Source of the DNA: an uncultured Acidobacteriota bacterium
GTDB lineage: Bacteria > Acidobacteriota > Blastocatellia > Pyrinomonadales > Pyrinomonadaceae
Direction of reading: 5' to 3'
Assembly (NCBI GenBank): GCA_902826505.1
Contig: CADEFG010000175.1
Location: 1-8,641, forward strand
DNA length: 8,641 nucleotides
In this document: one piece after another, positions 1 through 5,802 of the stretch
Layout: each line of letters starts with the position of its first letter
Position numbering within the stretch: the first letter of the stretch is position 1
Notes under the pieces: model-generated
The model's database searches: none
What the model was told of the DNA's origin: nothing
What the model saw: the letters and a program-made list of their open reading frames with translations, nothing else
Program-made: the position numbers and the translations under genes

Positions 1-851
1 CCGGGCTGCGACTTCAGTTTGGTGCCGTCGTCTTTTTGGATGATCTGTGTTTGTTTTTTCGGGAAGAGCGCCGTGCCGCCCTCGGAATCGATCTCGCCCG
101 ATTGAATAATCGCCGTGCCTTGTTCGGAAAAATCGGTTTCAGTCGGGGCAAGCGTTCCGCTTTCAGAACTTAAAATTGCGGTGCCTTTTTCGGAAATGAT
201 CGTCGAGCTCCGGTTTTCGGCAAGCGTGTTCGATTGCGTTTGATCCGCCAATGTTTCGGCAAAATGGATCGCCTGGGTCGGCATTGACGAAATATGGATC
301 GCGGCTTCCGAATTTTCGCCTTCGGACGATTCTTCGAGCTTGGCAATCCCGAAATCGAGAACTTTGACCGTGTAGCCGCCGCGCTGATTCGGTTCGAGCC
401 AGATATTGTCGGGTTTCAGATCGCGGTGAATGATTCCCTGCTCGTGCGCCGCGTGAATTGCCGAACAAACCTGTTCGAGAATATCGAGCGACCACATCAG
501 CGGCAACTGTTTTTCTTCTTCGAGAATCTCGCCCAAGGTACAGCCGTCGAGATATTCCATGACCAGATACGCCATTTCCCGACACTCGACATCGCCGCGG
601 CAATAGCCGAAATCCGTAACATCAACGACATTCGGATGACGAAGCCGTCCGGCGGCACGCGCTTCGCGCCGGAAACGCTCGACAAACTCGGTGCGCTCCA
701 TAAATTGCGGCGCAATCACCTTAACCGCGACCGGGCGCTCCGTGCCGAGATGCGTCGCCAAATACACGGTTCCCATTCCGCCTTTCCCGAGCTGGCGTTC
801 GATTTTATATTTGTCGTCAATGATTTGTCCGATCAGATTTCCGAAACTCAT
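1..851 (-). CDS. Ser/Thr protein kinase, Pkn/PknB type (C-terminal part outside window)
   Basis: Cytosolic Hanks-type protein kinase that should transfer phosphate from ATP to Ser/Thr on partner proteins. 283 complete residues are visible. The glycine loop GKGGMGTVY lies at about 22-30, the ATP lysine in VAVKVI is K44, the probable helix-C glutamate in RREA is E63, the hinge is LVMEYLDG (96-103), the catalytic loop HRDLKPDN is at 142-149 (D144, N149) and DFG is at 166-168. All residues needed for activity up to DFG are present. The start is well fixed: an in-frame TAA lies immediately upstream of the ATG, with a weak AGAAAG ribosome site (856-861). After DFG the usual short activation loop is replaced by at least 110 hydrophilic residues rich in Ser, Thr and Glu with no APE motif before the window edge. 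The gene may carry a long insert or, less likely, be interrupted. Any PASTA, TPR or membrane segment would lie outside the window. Its separate terminator-flanked position argues against co-transcription with the sigma operon. Confidence 0.93.
   Translation of the reverse strand, partial: MSFGNLIGQIIDDKYKIERQLGKGGMGTVYLATHLGTERPVAVKVIAPQFMERTEFVERFRREARAAGRLRHPNVVDVTDFGYCRGDVECREMAYLVMEYLDGCTLGEILEEEKQLPLMWSLDILEQVCSAIHAAHEQGIIHRDLKPDNIWLEPNQRGGYTVKVLDFGIAKLEESSEGENSEAAIHISSMPTQAIHFAETLADQTQSNTLAENRSSTIISEKGTAILSSESGTLAPTETDFSEQGTAIIQSGEIDSEGGTALFPKKQTQIIQKDDGTKLKSQP
63..194 (-). repeat. Four SExGTxx peptide repeats in the kinase activation segment
   Basis: Within the kinase, residues 220-263 contain four spaced copies of an SExGT motif: SEKGTAIL (220-227), SESGTLAP (229-236), SEQGTAII (242-249) and SEGGTALF (256-263). 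Spacing is 9, 13 and 14 residues. The copies are imperfect at DNA level, so this is protein-level repetition rather than a fresh tandem duplication. Each copy offers Ser and Thr residues at the place where such kinases usually autophosphorylate; that role is inference. Confidence 0.7.
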
Positions 852-910
852 TTATCTTTCTGCAAACTCTACCCGCTTTTAATTACCGTTTGCAAGTTTT
901 CACGCCCAAA

Positions 911-939
911 ATCAGTTTTCGATTGTAAAAATTTGTCAA
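911..939 (-). promoter_or_regulatory. Possible promoter of the kinase gene
   Basis: On the minus strand a perfect TTGACA (939-934) follows directly after the T-run of the upstream operon's terminator. At 17 nt spacing the -10 position reads ACTGAT (916-911), which matches the consensus poorly. A better-looking TACAAT (927-922) is only 6 nt from the TTGACA, so the two cannot work together. Position supports a promoter here; the exact boxes are uncertain. Confidence 0.25.
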
Positions 940-943
940 TCCC

Positions 944-987
944 AAAAACGAAAAGCACAAAATTTTGTTCAAAATCTCGTGCTTTCC
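944..987 (-). terminator. Intrinsic terminator of the sigma/anti-sigma/DUF4097 operon
   Basis: Read on the minus strand, the sequence 26 nt past the DUF4097 stop codon forms a long hairpin. The outer stem AAAGCAC/GTGCTTT (985-979 with 958-952) continues inward through GAGATTTT/AAAATTTT, using two G-U pairs, to a GAAC loop. It is followed by TTTTCG and a run of five T (948-944). The stem is about 15-17 bp. It separates the operon from the kinase gene downstream. Confidence 0.72.
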
Positions 988-1013
988 ATTTTAAGATGTA
1001 TTTTAAAAATTAC

Positions 1014-2354
1014 CTATTGACGTTTTTTGATCTCGTTCACGACGCTCCGGCTGCGGGTTTGAACTTGCAAAGCGCGGCGCTGCGTTCGATTTGAGCTAAC
1101 CGTTTTTTTTGTATTGAGAGACTTTTTTTGGCTGACCGGTTTGATCGTCTTGTCCGCTTCTTTTTTGCTTTTTTCAGCGTCTTTTGTCGCGGATTTGCGG
1201 CTTCTGATCCGGATCACGCCGCTCCCGGTCTTGAGATTCAAACTGCAGGTCGCGTCCGTCTCGCCGAGCTGTGCCGACAGGCTCTGGTCTTTTTTCATGG
1301 CATTGACGAGCGGAATTTCCGAAACGAACGCGCCGTAGCCGAACCAGGCGTTGATCTTGCATAGCGAATCGGGCAAAACCGCGAGCACGATCGAACCGCT
1401 GGTCGCCGAAAAACTATATTGCCCGCCGCCGAGTAATTCACCCTCAAAGCTGATCGAACCGCTGATCGAACCCGTTCCGACCTGCCGGTGCGCGACGCCT
1501 TGCAAAGTGATCCGACCGCTGTTCGTGCTGGCTTTAAAAATATCGCCGATCTCGCTCGGGCTGACTTCGAGCGCGATGATATTTCCGTCCGTGTTGGTCA
1601 AAACCATTTGCCCGCTCGAGCGTTCGACCATGATGTCGCCGCGATAGGTCGCCGCTTCGATGCCGCTCGCGATATCGTTCAAATTTATATCGCCGCTCAA
1701 GGTTTTGACCGAAACTTTTCCGACCGATTCAATCTTGATCTCGCTTTCGACGCTTTTCAGCTCGATCGTCGCATTGCGCGGAACATCGAGTTCGATCTCG
1801 CTTCCCGACAAACATTCTTCCGGTTTCAGTTCCTTAGTCTTTTGCGCGTCGTAGCCCTGAACATAAACCCATTCAGGCTTATTGGTTTTCAGATTTTTTT
1901 GCGAGATTTTGAAACCGACCTGACTTCCGTTCTGGACAAAGGCGCGAATCTCATTGCGATCCCAGCCGTTGATCTTGACGTTTCCTTCATTAACACAGAG
2001 CGTGATCTTGACCTTCGATTCGACCGCGATCGATTTTTCCGCCGGGGCAAAACTTTCATTGACGATAACTTTTTTGGCTTCCGTTGGTTTCGGCGGCAAC
2101 GGATTCGGGCGCGGCAGCGGCGTAGTATTTGGCGGCACAAGGATAATATTCGGTTTGGACCTGGGTTTCGGTGTCGGCGTCGGCGTCGGCGCATCAACTT
2201 TCGGATACGGCGTGCCGTCGGCTTTTTTTGGCGGCTCGGGCGTTTTTTGCGCCGCACCGATCTGAAAACTCAACAGGCAGAGCGCGAGCACGAAAAGTGG
2301 TGAAAACCTTTCTTTTGAGTTTATTAATTTGAGAATTAACTTGTTCTTCTTCAT
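1014..2354 (-). CDS. Secreted DUF4097-family (putative adhesin-like beta-repeat) protein
   Basis: 446-residue exported protein of unknown biochemical role. Residues 1-35 look like a signal peptide: a basic N-terminus MKKNKLILK, a hydrophobic core at about 19-33, and likely cleavage near IGAA|Q. Residues 37-93 form a Pro/Thr/Lys-rich linker including PTPTPTPKP. Residues 95-384 are a DUF4097-type domain of short repeating beta strands, with the typical pattern of hydrophobic strands broken by SG, GDI and DG turns (VKTLSGDINL, RGDIMV, NTDGNI, NSGRITL, SGSISF, SGSIVL, GSGVIRI). The domain normally ends at a GSGxIxI strand. Here about 60 Lys/Arg/Ser/Thr-rich residues follow (385-446). The gene starts 17 bp after the anti-sigma stop codon; AAGGA (2373-2369) overlaps that stop but is 14 nt from the ATG. 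Co-transcription with an ECF sigma/anti-sigma pair suggests a cell-envelope role, by analogy to DUF4097 proteins found near envelope-stress regulators; this is inference. Confidence 0.85.
   Translation of the reverse strand: MKKNKLILKLINSKERFSPLFVLALCLLSFQIGAAQKTPEPPKKADGTPYPKVDAPTPTPTPKPRSKPNIILVPPNTTPLPRPNPLPPKPTEAKKVIVNESFAPAEKSIAVESKVKITLCVNEGNVKINGWDRNEIRAFVQNGSQVGFKISQKNLKTNKPEWVYVQGYDAQKTKELKPEECLSGSEIELDVPRNATIELKSVESEIKIESVGKVSVKTLSGDINLNDIASGIEAATYRGDIMVERSSGQMVLTNTDGNIIALEVSPSEIGDIFKASTNSGRITLQGVAHRQVGTGSISGSISFEGELLGGGQYSFSATSGSIVLAVLPDSLCKINAWFGYGAFVSEIPLVNAMKKDQSLSAQLGETDATCSLNLKTGSGVIRIRSRKSATKDAEKSKKEADKTIKPVSQKKSLNTKKTVSSNRTQRRALQVQTRSRSVVNEIKKRQ
2173..2190. repeat. Hexanucleotide tandem repeat (GTCGGC)x3 in the Pro/Thr linker
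   Basis: Three perfect head-to-tail GTCGGC units encode the PTPTPT stretch of the DUF4097 protein (residues about 56-61). A gain or loss of one unit would change the linker by Pro-Thr without a frameshift, so the length may vary between strains. Confidence 0.6.
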
Positions 2355-2371
2355 TCAAATATAAACGTTCC

Positions 2372-3259
2372 TTAACGCATACTCGCCATCAGCTCGCCTC
2401 TTTGCGTGACGGAATTGAGCAATTCGATCTTGTTTTGATACGAAGAGAAAAGAACCTGTTTCGCGTCTTCGTTTTTTGGGTTTTTCCGAACTTCGCGCTT
2501 CATCTTGCTGATCGTGTCGTTGACGACCGCCAGATCTTTTTCGTAGGAAAAACGCGCCGACGGTTTTAAAACCTCGTCCTTATTGCTGTCAACCGTTTTT
2601 TCAAGCCGCGCGATCGTCGTGATATAGCTTTCCTCGCCGTCCAGATATTGCGGAAGAGCCGGCACATCATCTTTGCGCGCCTTAACGTTTTCGACCGATT
2701 TTCGGTTGCTTTCAACAAGATTGGCTCTTTCCGCACGAATTTGCGGCGCGGTATTTTTCGGTTTGTTATTGACCGCCGGGGTCGGCACGATCGTCTCGCC
2801 GATCGGCGAAACGGGATTATCAATTTTCGCCGTCTGTTGCGTCGAAGGCTGCGGCGCTTTGACGGAACCGGCAACCGGCGGATTCTCGTTTTTAATGACG
2901 ATCAAAGCCGACACGACGCCGACGATCAGAAGCAGACTGCCGAACGCGATGACCTGCGGGTTGAGCAAACTAAACCCTGAAGCAAACGACAAAAGTTTCT
3001 GCCAGAGGCTCCGGTTGCGGGTTTGGATTTCGATCGATTCGTTGATTTTCGTCCACAAACGCTGGGTCGGGACGAGCGTGTTGAATTCCTGTTCGAGCGC
3101 GTTAAAGGCAAACGCCGTTTCTTCTTCGACTTCCGCCAGCAAAATCGCACACGGGTCGCAATCGACCATGTGCCGCGCGATCGTTTGCGACAATTCGGGG
3201 GCAAGTTCATTGTCTAAAAAGGCTTGCAGTATGCCTTCGTCGTAACATTTTTCCATCAT
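2372..3259 (-). CDS. Membrane-anchored zf-HC2 anti-sigma factor
   Basis: 295-residue anti-sigma factor expected to hold the upstream-encoded ECF sigma factor at the inner membrane. The N-terminal zinc-binding anti-sigma fold is at about 1-50. It has the ZAS signature HxxxCxxC (H30, C34, C37), with C5 as the probable fourth ligand. One membrane helix is clear at about 102-123 (VIAFGSLLLIVGVV core). A Pro/Thr-rich extracytoplasmic linker (127-170) leads to a charged, probably helical distal domain at about 205-290, which contains YITTIARLEKTV and NDTISKMKREVRKNP. Similar tails occur in Acidobacteriota anti-sigma factors. Its start codon overlaps the sigma stop as ATGA, and GGGAG (3273-3269) lies 9 nt before the first ATG. 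A second ATG follows immediately and could also be used. The ATGA overlap implies translational coupling and matched amounts of sigma and anti-sigma. No protease site could be identified. Confidence 0.9.
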   Translation of the reverse strand: MMEKCYDEGILQAFLDNELAPELSQTIARHMVDCDPCAILLAEVEEETAFAFNALEQEFNTLVPTQRLWTKINESIEIQTRNRSLWQKLLSFASGFSLLNPQVIAFGSLLLIVGVVSALIVIKNENPPVAGSVKAPQPSTQQTAKIDNPVSPIGETIVPTPAVNNKPKNTAPQIRAERANLVESNRKSVENVKARKDDVPALPQYLDGEESYITTIARLEKTVDSNKDEVLKPSARFSYEKDLAVVNDTISKMKREVRKNPKNEDAKQVLFSSYQNKIELLNSVTQRGELMASMR

Positions 3260-3831
3260 TGTATTTCTCTCCCGATTTTGCCGTAAAAACGCACAAACTC
3301 TTTTCGCGCCCGCGCGACGAATTGTCCGATGCTCGTTTCGTTGAGCGACAGACTTTCGGCGATTTCCTTGTAAGATAATCCTTGTTGTTTCAAAATCAGG
3401 CAGCTCCTTAAAGGCTCTTTTATTTTATTCAAAGCACGTTGAATCTCGCTCGTCGATTCCCTCTGTTCGTAATCGGTCTCAACCGAATAAATACTGACTT
3501 CCGCTGACTCTTTGACGTAATTTTCTTCCCGCGTGTTCGCCCGAATATTTCCCCGCAGCGTGTTTCGCGCGACATTGATCGCGACCCGAATGAGCCACGG
3601 GCGAAGCATTTCGCCGTCGGCAATCGAATCCAGATTGTTATAGAGACGCAGAAAAACCTCCTGCGTGACATCTTCCGCCAGCCCAGAATCTTGCACAACT
3701 GAGCGTGCCGCCCGAAAGACAGTCCGATGGTGAAGCGTGAATGCTTCATCAAATACGATTTTTTCTTTCTGAGCTGTTGCCGCCGTTTGCTCGGACATCA
3801 CGTCCACAAATATTTCCGCGCCTTCGTTCAT
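3256..3831 (-). CDS. ECF-type RNA polymerase sigma-70 factor (RpoE-like)
   Basis: 191-residue alternative sigma factor. Region 2 spans about 27-95, with the core-binding AEDVTQEVFLRLY (52-64) and the -10-contacting helix around RPWLIRVAINVARNTLR (77-93). Region 4 spans about 130-180, with the helix-turn-helix GLSYKEIAESLSLNETSIGQ (151-170) and the basic end ARARKEFVRF. There is no region 1 or 3, as expected for the ECF group. Start: the first ATG (3831) is preceded by an in-frame TAA 9 nt upstream, which limits the reading frame. An internal ATG at residue 12 (3798) would remove a non-conserved N-terminus and cannot be excluded, because neither start has a strong ribosome site. It is the first gene of an operon with the anti-sigma factor and the DUF4097 protein. 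ECF factors commonly activate their own operon, but the upstream region shows no clear ECF-type GGAAC box. Confidence 0.93.
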   Translation of the reverse strand: MNEGAEIFVDVMSEQTAATAQKEKIVFDEAFTLHHRTVFRAARSVVQDSGLAEDVTQEVFLRLYNNLDSIADGEMLRPWLIRVAINVARNTLRGNIRANTREENYVKESAEVSIYSVETDYEQRESTSEIQRALNKIKEPLRSCLILKQQGLSYKEIAESLSLNETSIGQFVARARKEFVRFYGKIGREIQ

Positions 3832-3862
3832 CTTCAGCCGTTAAAACGTGCTTGCTACTTAA

Positions 3863-3892
3863 AATACACCACAAATTACGATTTTGTGACAA
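3863..3892 (-). promoter_or_regulatory. Candidate promoter of the sigma factor operon
   Basis: On the minus strand TTGTCA (3892-3887), an 18-nt spacer and TGTATT (3868-3863) resemble a housekeeping -35/-10 pair, giving a start site near 3856 and a leader of about 25 nt. The spacer region holds an imperfect inverted repeat (ACAAAT near 3871-3876 and ATTTTGT at 3881-3887) that could be an operator. The rest of 3832-3956 shows nothing else recognisable. Confidence 0.3.
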
Positions 3893-3956
3893 AAAATTTA
3901 TCACCCGCCAACCTTTCTCTCATCAAACGCGCATTTTTTGCGAAATTTGTTTCAAT

Positions 3957-4085
3957 GGAGCGCGGAAGGCTCTTCCGCCAGCGTTTGAAAAACGCTCAAT
4001 GCTTTTCAATAAAATCAATCAGGAATAATACGAGAGTGTTTTTGTTCGGCTTTCGCCGAACATGCGGAAGAGCCTTCCGCGCTCC
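3957..4085. repeat. REP/BIME-like element: perfect 22-bp inverted repeats, each a hairpin
   Basis: A 129-bp intergenic element. The 22-bp ends (3957-3978 and 4064-4085) are exact reverse complements. Each end begins, reading inward, with GGAG and contains its own hairpin: GCGGAAG-GCT-CTTCCGC on the left and GCGGAAG-AGC-CTTCCGC on the right, with 7-bp stems and 3-nt loops. Two more perfect hairpins lie inside: AGCGTTT-GAA-AAACGCT (3980-3996) and TGTTCGGC-TTTC-GCCGAACA (4043-4062). An outward-facing GGAG next to a palindrome recalls REP sequences, where GTAG/GGAG heads are described, and a facing pair recalls a BIME. No flanking target duplication is visible and there is no ORF inside. The right end starts 3 nt after the DUF58 stop codon, typical of 3'-intergenic repeats. 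It could alternatively be a MITE. Confidence 0.75.
4043..4062 (-). other. 8-bp hairpin with GAAA tetraloop downstream of the DUF58 gene
   Basis: In the minus-strand transcript the sequence folds as TGTTCGGC-GAAA-GCCGAACA, a perfect stem capped by a GNRA tetraloop. It follows the DUF58 stop codon and the first REP-like hairpin. No T-run follows on the minus strand (the next bases are AAAA), so it is not a standard intrinsic terminator. It may instead protect the 3' end of the DUF58 mRNA. Confidence 0.5.
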
Positions 4086-4088
4086 GAC

Positions 4089-5537
4089 TTAAAACTCCAA
4101 TAGATTCAATTTCTGCACGATTTCGGGCGAGAAATTGTCTTCACTCTGGGTGGTTACTAAAAACGTGTGACTCTTGTCGCGTTCGTCGGCGATCTCACCC
4201 AAAACTTCTTCAAAATCGCGGTTCGCAAACTTTTCGATGAATTTCGGTTCGACCGTCGCGAGCCGTTTCAGACATTCGGAAAGATGTTCGCGCCCGATCC
4301 CGAATTCGCCTTTTTCGCCGTCGACGACGAGGCGGATCTCGGCTTGTTCCTCGGTAAAATACGACAGGAACGAGGCGGTTTTGCTGACGCCCGTTTCGAA
4401 ACGCTCTTCATCGGGCGTGGATTTGATGCCTTTTCGCTCGTCTTCCATCCGTTCGCGCAGCGATTTTTTTTTCTCTTTCGGTTTTAAAGTTTTCCGGAAT
4501 CGCGTATCGAAAAAAACGGTGATCCGTTTATCGTCTTCGGCGGAAAATTCGCGGATGATCAAGCGGTTCGTCCGCGCCGTCGCCTTCCAGTCGACGCGCC
4601 GCAGATCGTCCATCGGCTGATAATCGCGGAGCGCCAGCAAATCCTGTCCCATGCCGCGTTTGTTGGCAACGAGCTTGCCGACTTCGAGCGGCAGATCCTC
4701 GATCTCTTTTTCGATCGAAACAAGCTTCGGAAAGATCGTGATTTCCGCTTCCTGCGCCGAAAGCCGCCGCCGGTGCCGGAAAAAACCGAACGGAAAACGC
4801 GTTGAAAGCTCAAAATCCTTGATGATAAAACGCCCGCGCTTTTTGAAAATATGTTCCGCCTTGTTCTCGATCTCGCCGCGCCGCGGGACATAGACAAAGT
4901 AATCGAGCGTGTGTTTGATGATCGGCGGGCGCGGCGGCTTATCCGCCCAGCGGGCTGGAAGCAGCTCTTTGATCTCATCGGCAAGCGCGGATTTTTCGCG
5001 TTCTCGCCCGCGCACTTCGGTAACGACTGAAAACGTCGGGAACAACCTTTTCCGGTTGTGCAGGCTGACCAGAATCAGGGTCGGTTCTTCGGCAAAGATC
5101 GTTTCGGGAAAACGCATCTTGACATCGAGTTTTTTCAAACACGCGCTGCCGATAAAAAACCCGACGACGAGCGCCGCCGAAAGAAACGATAAAACCAGAA
5201 AAAGCAGATTGTTGCCCGTGTTCCACGCCGAAAATCCGACGATCACGATCAACCCCAGAATGACCGCGCCGCCGATCGTCAGCTCGAACGGCAGATTCAT
5301 CTGCGAGGCTTCGGCGCTCGCGTTGCGCGCCAGCGGCGGCACGACGAAAATCAGAATTATCAAGACAAAAACCAGCGACACCGCCGCCGCAATTCCCGCC
5401 AGCCGCGTATCGCCCGAACGATGCGCCCAGAGCGTAAAAATCGCCAACCCGAGACCGCCGAGAACGACCACCGTGCCGAGCAGCGCGTTGCGAAAATCGC
5501 GCAGACTGAAGATTTGACCGAGGGTTTTGAAGTTCAT
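4089..5537 (-). CDS. DUF58 domain-containing membrane protein
   Basis: 482-residue protein (from the chosen start) with four probable N-terminal membrane helices at about 18-38, 45-68, 84-104 and 108-130, then a large cytosolic region. The DUF58 hallmark is at about 304-330: LLALRDYQPMDDLRRVDWKA, then TARTNRLIIREF. Earlier, STRFPFGFFRHRR (246-258) matches the usual PFG turn of the family. After the motif comes a VWA-like strand, ITVFFDTRF, in which the classic metal-site DxSxS is not kept. A Lys/Glu-rich insert (about 347-378) follows. DUF58 proteins are usually encoded beside a MoxR AAA ATPase and often a transglutaminase; none is beside this one. Start: an upstream in-frame ATG at 5606 would add 23 Arg-rich non-conserved residues, but a good promoter candidate overlaps that stretch, so ATG 5537 is preferred. 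Neither ATG has a clear Shine-Dalgarno sequence. Exact function is unknown. Confidence 0.88.
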   Translation of the reverse strand: MNFKTLGQIFSLRDFRNALLGTVVVLGGLGLAIFTLWAHRSGDTRLAGIAAAVSLVFVLIILIFVVPPLARNASAEASQMNLPFELTIGGAVILGLIVIVGFSAWNTGNNLLFLVLSFLSAALVVGFFIGSACLKKLDVKMRFPETIFAEEPTLILVSLHNRKRLFPTFSVVTEVRGREREKSALADEIKELLPARWADKPPRPPIIKHTLDYFVYVPRRGEIENKAEHIFKKRGRFIIKDFELSTRFPFGFFRHRRRLSAQEAEITIFPKLVSIEKEIEDLPLEVGKLVANKRGMGQDLLALRDYQPMDDLRRVDWKATARTNRLIIREFSAEDDKRITVFFDTRFRKTLKPKEKKKSLRERMEDERKGIKSTPDEERFETGVSKTASFLSYFTEEQAEIRLVVDGEKGEFGIGREHLSECLKRLATVEPKFIEKFANRDFEEVLGEIADERDKSHTFLVTTQSEDNFSPEIVQKLNLLEF

Positions 5538-5584
5538 CAATTTATTGCCGTTTGAATCACGCCGGCGACTTGCCGCCCGATATA

Positions 5585-5613
5585 ATTTTAATTGATTCCG
5601 ACCCATAAACCAA
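5585..5613 (-). promoter_or_regulatory. Candidate promoter of the DUF58 gene
   Basis: On the minus strand TTGGTT (5613-5608), exactly 17 nt, then TAAAAT (5590-5585), which overlaps a further TTATAT. The implied start site near 5578 lies downstream of the ATG at 5606 and upstream of the ATG at 5537, which supports the shorter DUF58 protein. Confidence 0.38.
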
Positions 5614-5693
5614 CAGGCTCAAAAATCGCGGCAAAATTCGCCGAGAATTGTCACCCGAACGGCGGCAAAATCGTTGTCATTAAAGGCTTTGAA

Positions 5694-5737
5694 TTTTATA
5701 TTTTTTTATGTTTTTTTAGCAAAATTAAGTATTTTTT
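5694..5737. other. Phased T-tracts (probable curved DNA or UP-like element)
   Basis: T-tracts at 5694-5697, 5701-5707, 5711-5717 and 5732-5737. The last three are centred near 5704, 5714 and 5734.5, close to one and two further helical turns. Runs in phase with the helix bend DNA. The block sits just upstream of the TATAAT at 5746 in the divergent gap between the DUF58 and delta-60 genes. Confidence 0.45.
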
Positions 5738-5745
5738 CAAAGGAA

Positions 5746-5751
5746 TATAAT
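5746..5751 (+). promoter_or_regulatory. TATAAT -10-like box upstream of the delta-60 gene
   Basis: A perfect TATAAT follows the phased T-tracts 48 nt before the delta-60 start codon. No TTGACA-like box lies at 16-18 nt spacing (the sequence there is AATTAA), so a promoter would depend on the AT-rich upstream DNA. The box also lies between a possible ribosome site and the ATG of a short leader ORF, so the two readings compete. Confidence 0.4.
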
Positions 5752-5802
5752 ATGCTAAAAAAAGCAACGACTACCCAAAACCAAACAGGTGAGACTTTAT
5801 GA
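5752..5802 (+). CDS. Possible 16-codon leader peptide overlapping the delta-60 start
   Basis: ATG at 5752 is preceded by AAAGGA (5739-5744) with an ideal 7-nt spacing. It encodes MLKKATTTQNQTGETL and stops at TGA 5800-5802, which overlaps the ATG of the large gene as ATGA. Such an overlap would couple translation. Against it: TATAAT 5746-5751, if it is the -10 box, would start the transcript after the ribosome site. The peptide matches nothing recognised, and an ORF this short can arise by chance. Confidence 0.3.
   Translation: MLKKATTTQNQTGETL
5788..5793 (+). promoter_or_regulatory. Ribosome binding site of the delta-60/FG-GAP gene
   Basis: GGTGAG lies 5 nt upstream of ATG 5799 and supports that start, which also gives a clean signal peptide. 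Confidence 0.65.

Noticed and set aside
294..1094. A 266-codon plus-strand reading frame antisense to the kinase
   Set aside because: It runs opposite an unmistakable kinase frame and across the terminator, and its composition is that of a GC-skewed codon shadow with no recognisable domain.
1488..2303. A 271-codon plus-strand reading frame antisense to the DUF4097 gene
   Set aside because: Arg/Phe/Asp-rich shadow of the real frame, with no ribosome site or domain.
2650..2660. GCGGAAGAGCC, matching 11 nt of the REP-like arm
   Set aside because: It lies in conserved anti-sigma coding sequence, lacks the second half of the palindrome and is probably chance.
3727..4092. Plus-strand frames of 95-121 codons crossing the sigma start and the REP-like element
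   Set aside because: They overlap the sigma N-terminus and the hairpin repeats, have no domain and are cysteine/arginine-rich by chance.
5538..5606. 23-residue N-terminal extension of the DUF58 protein from ATG 5606
   Set aside because: Arg-rich, unlike the family, and overlapped by a well-spaced promoter candidate; the ATG at 5537 is preferred, though not proven.
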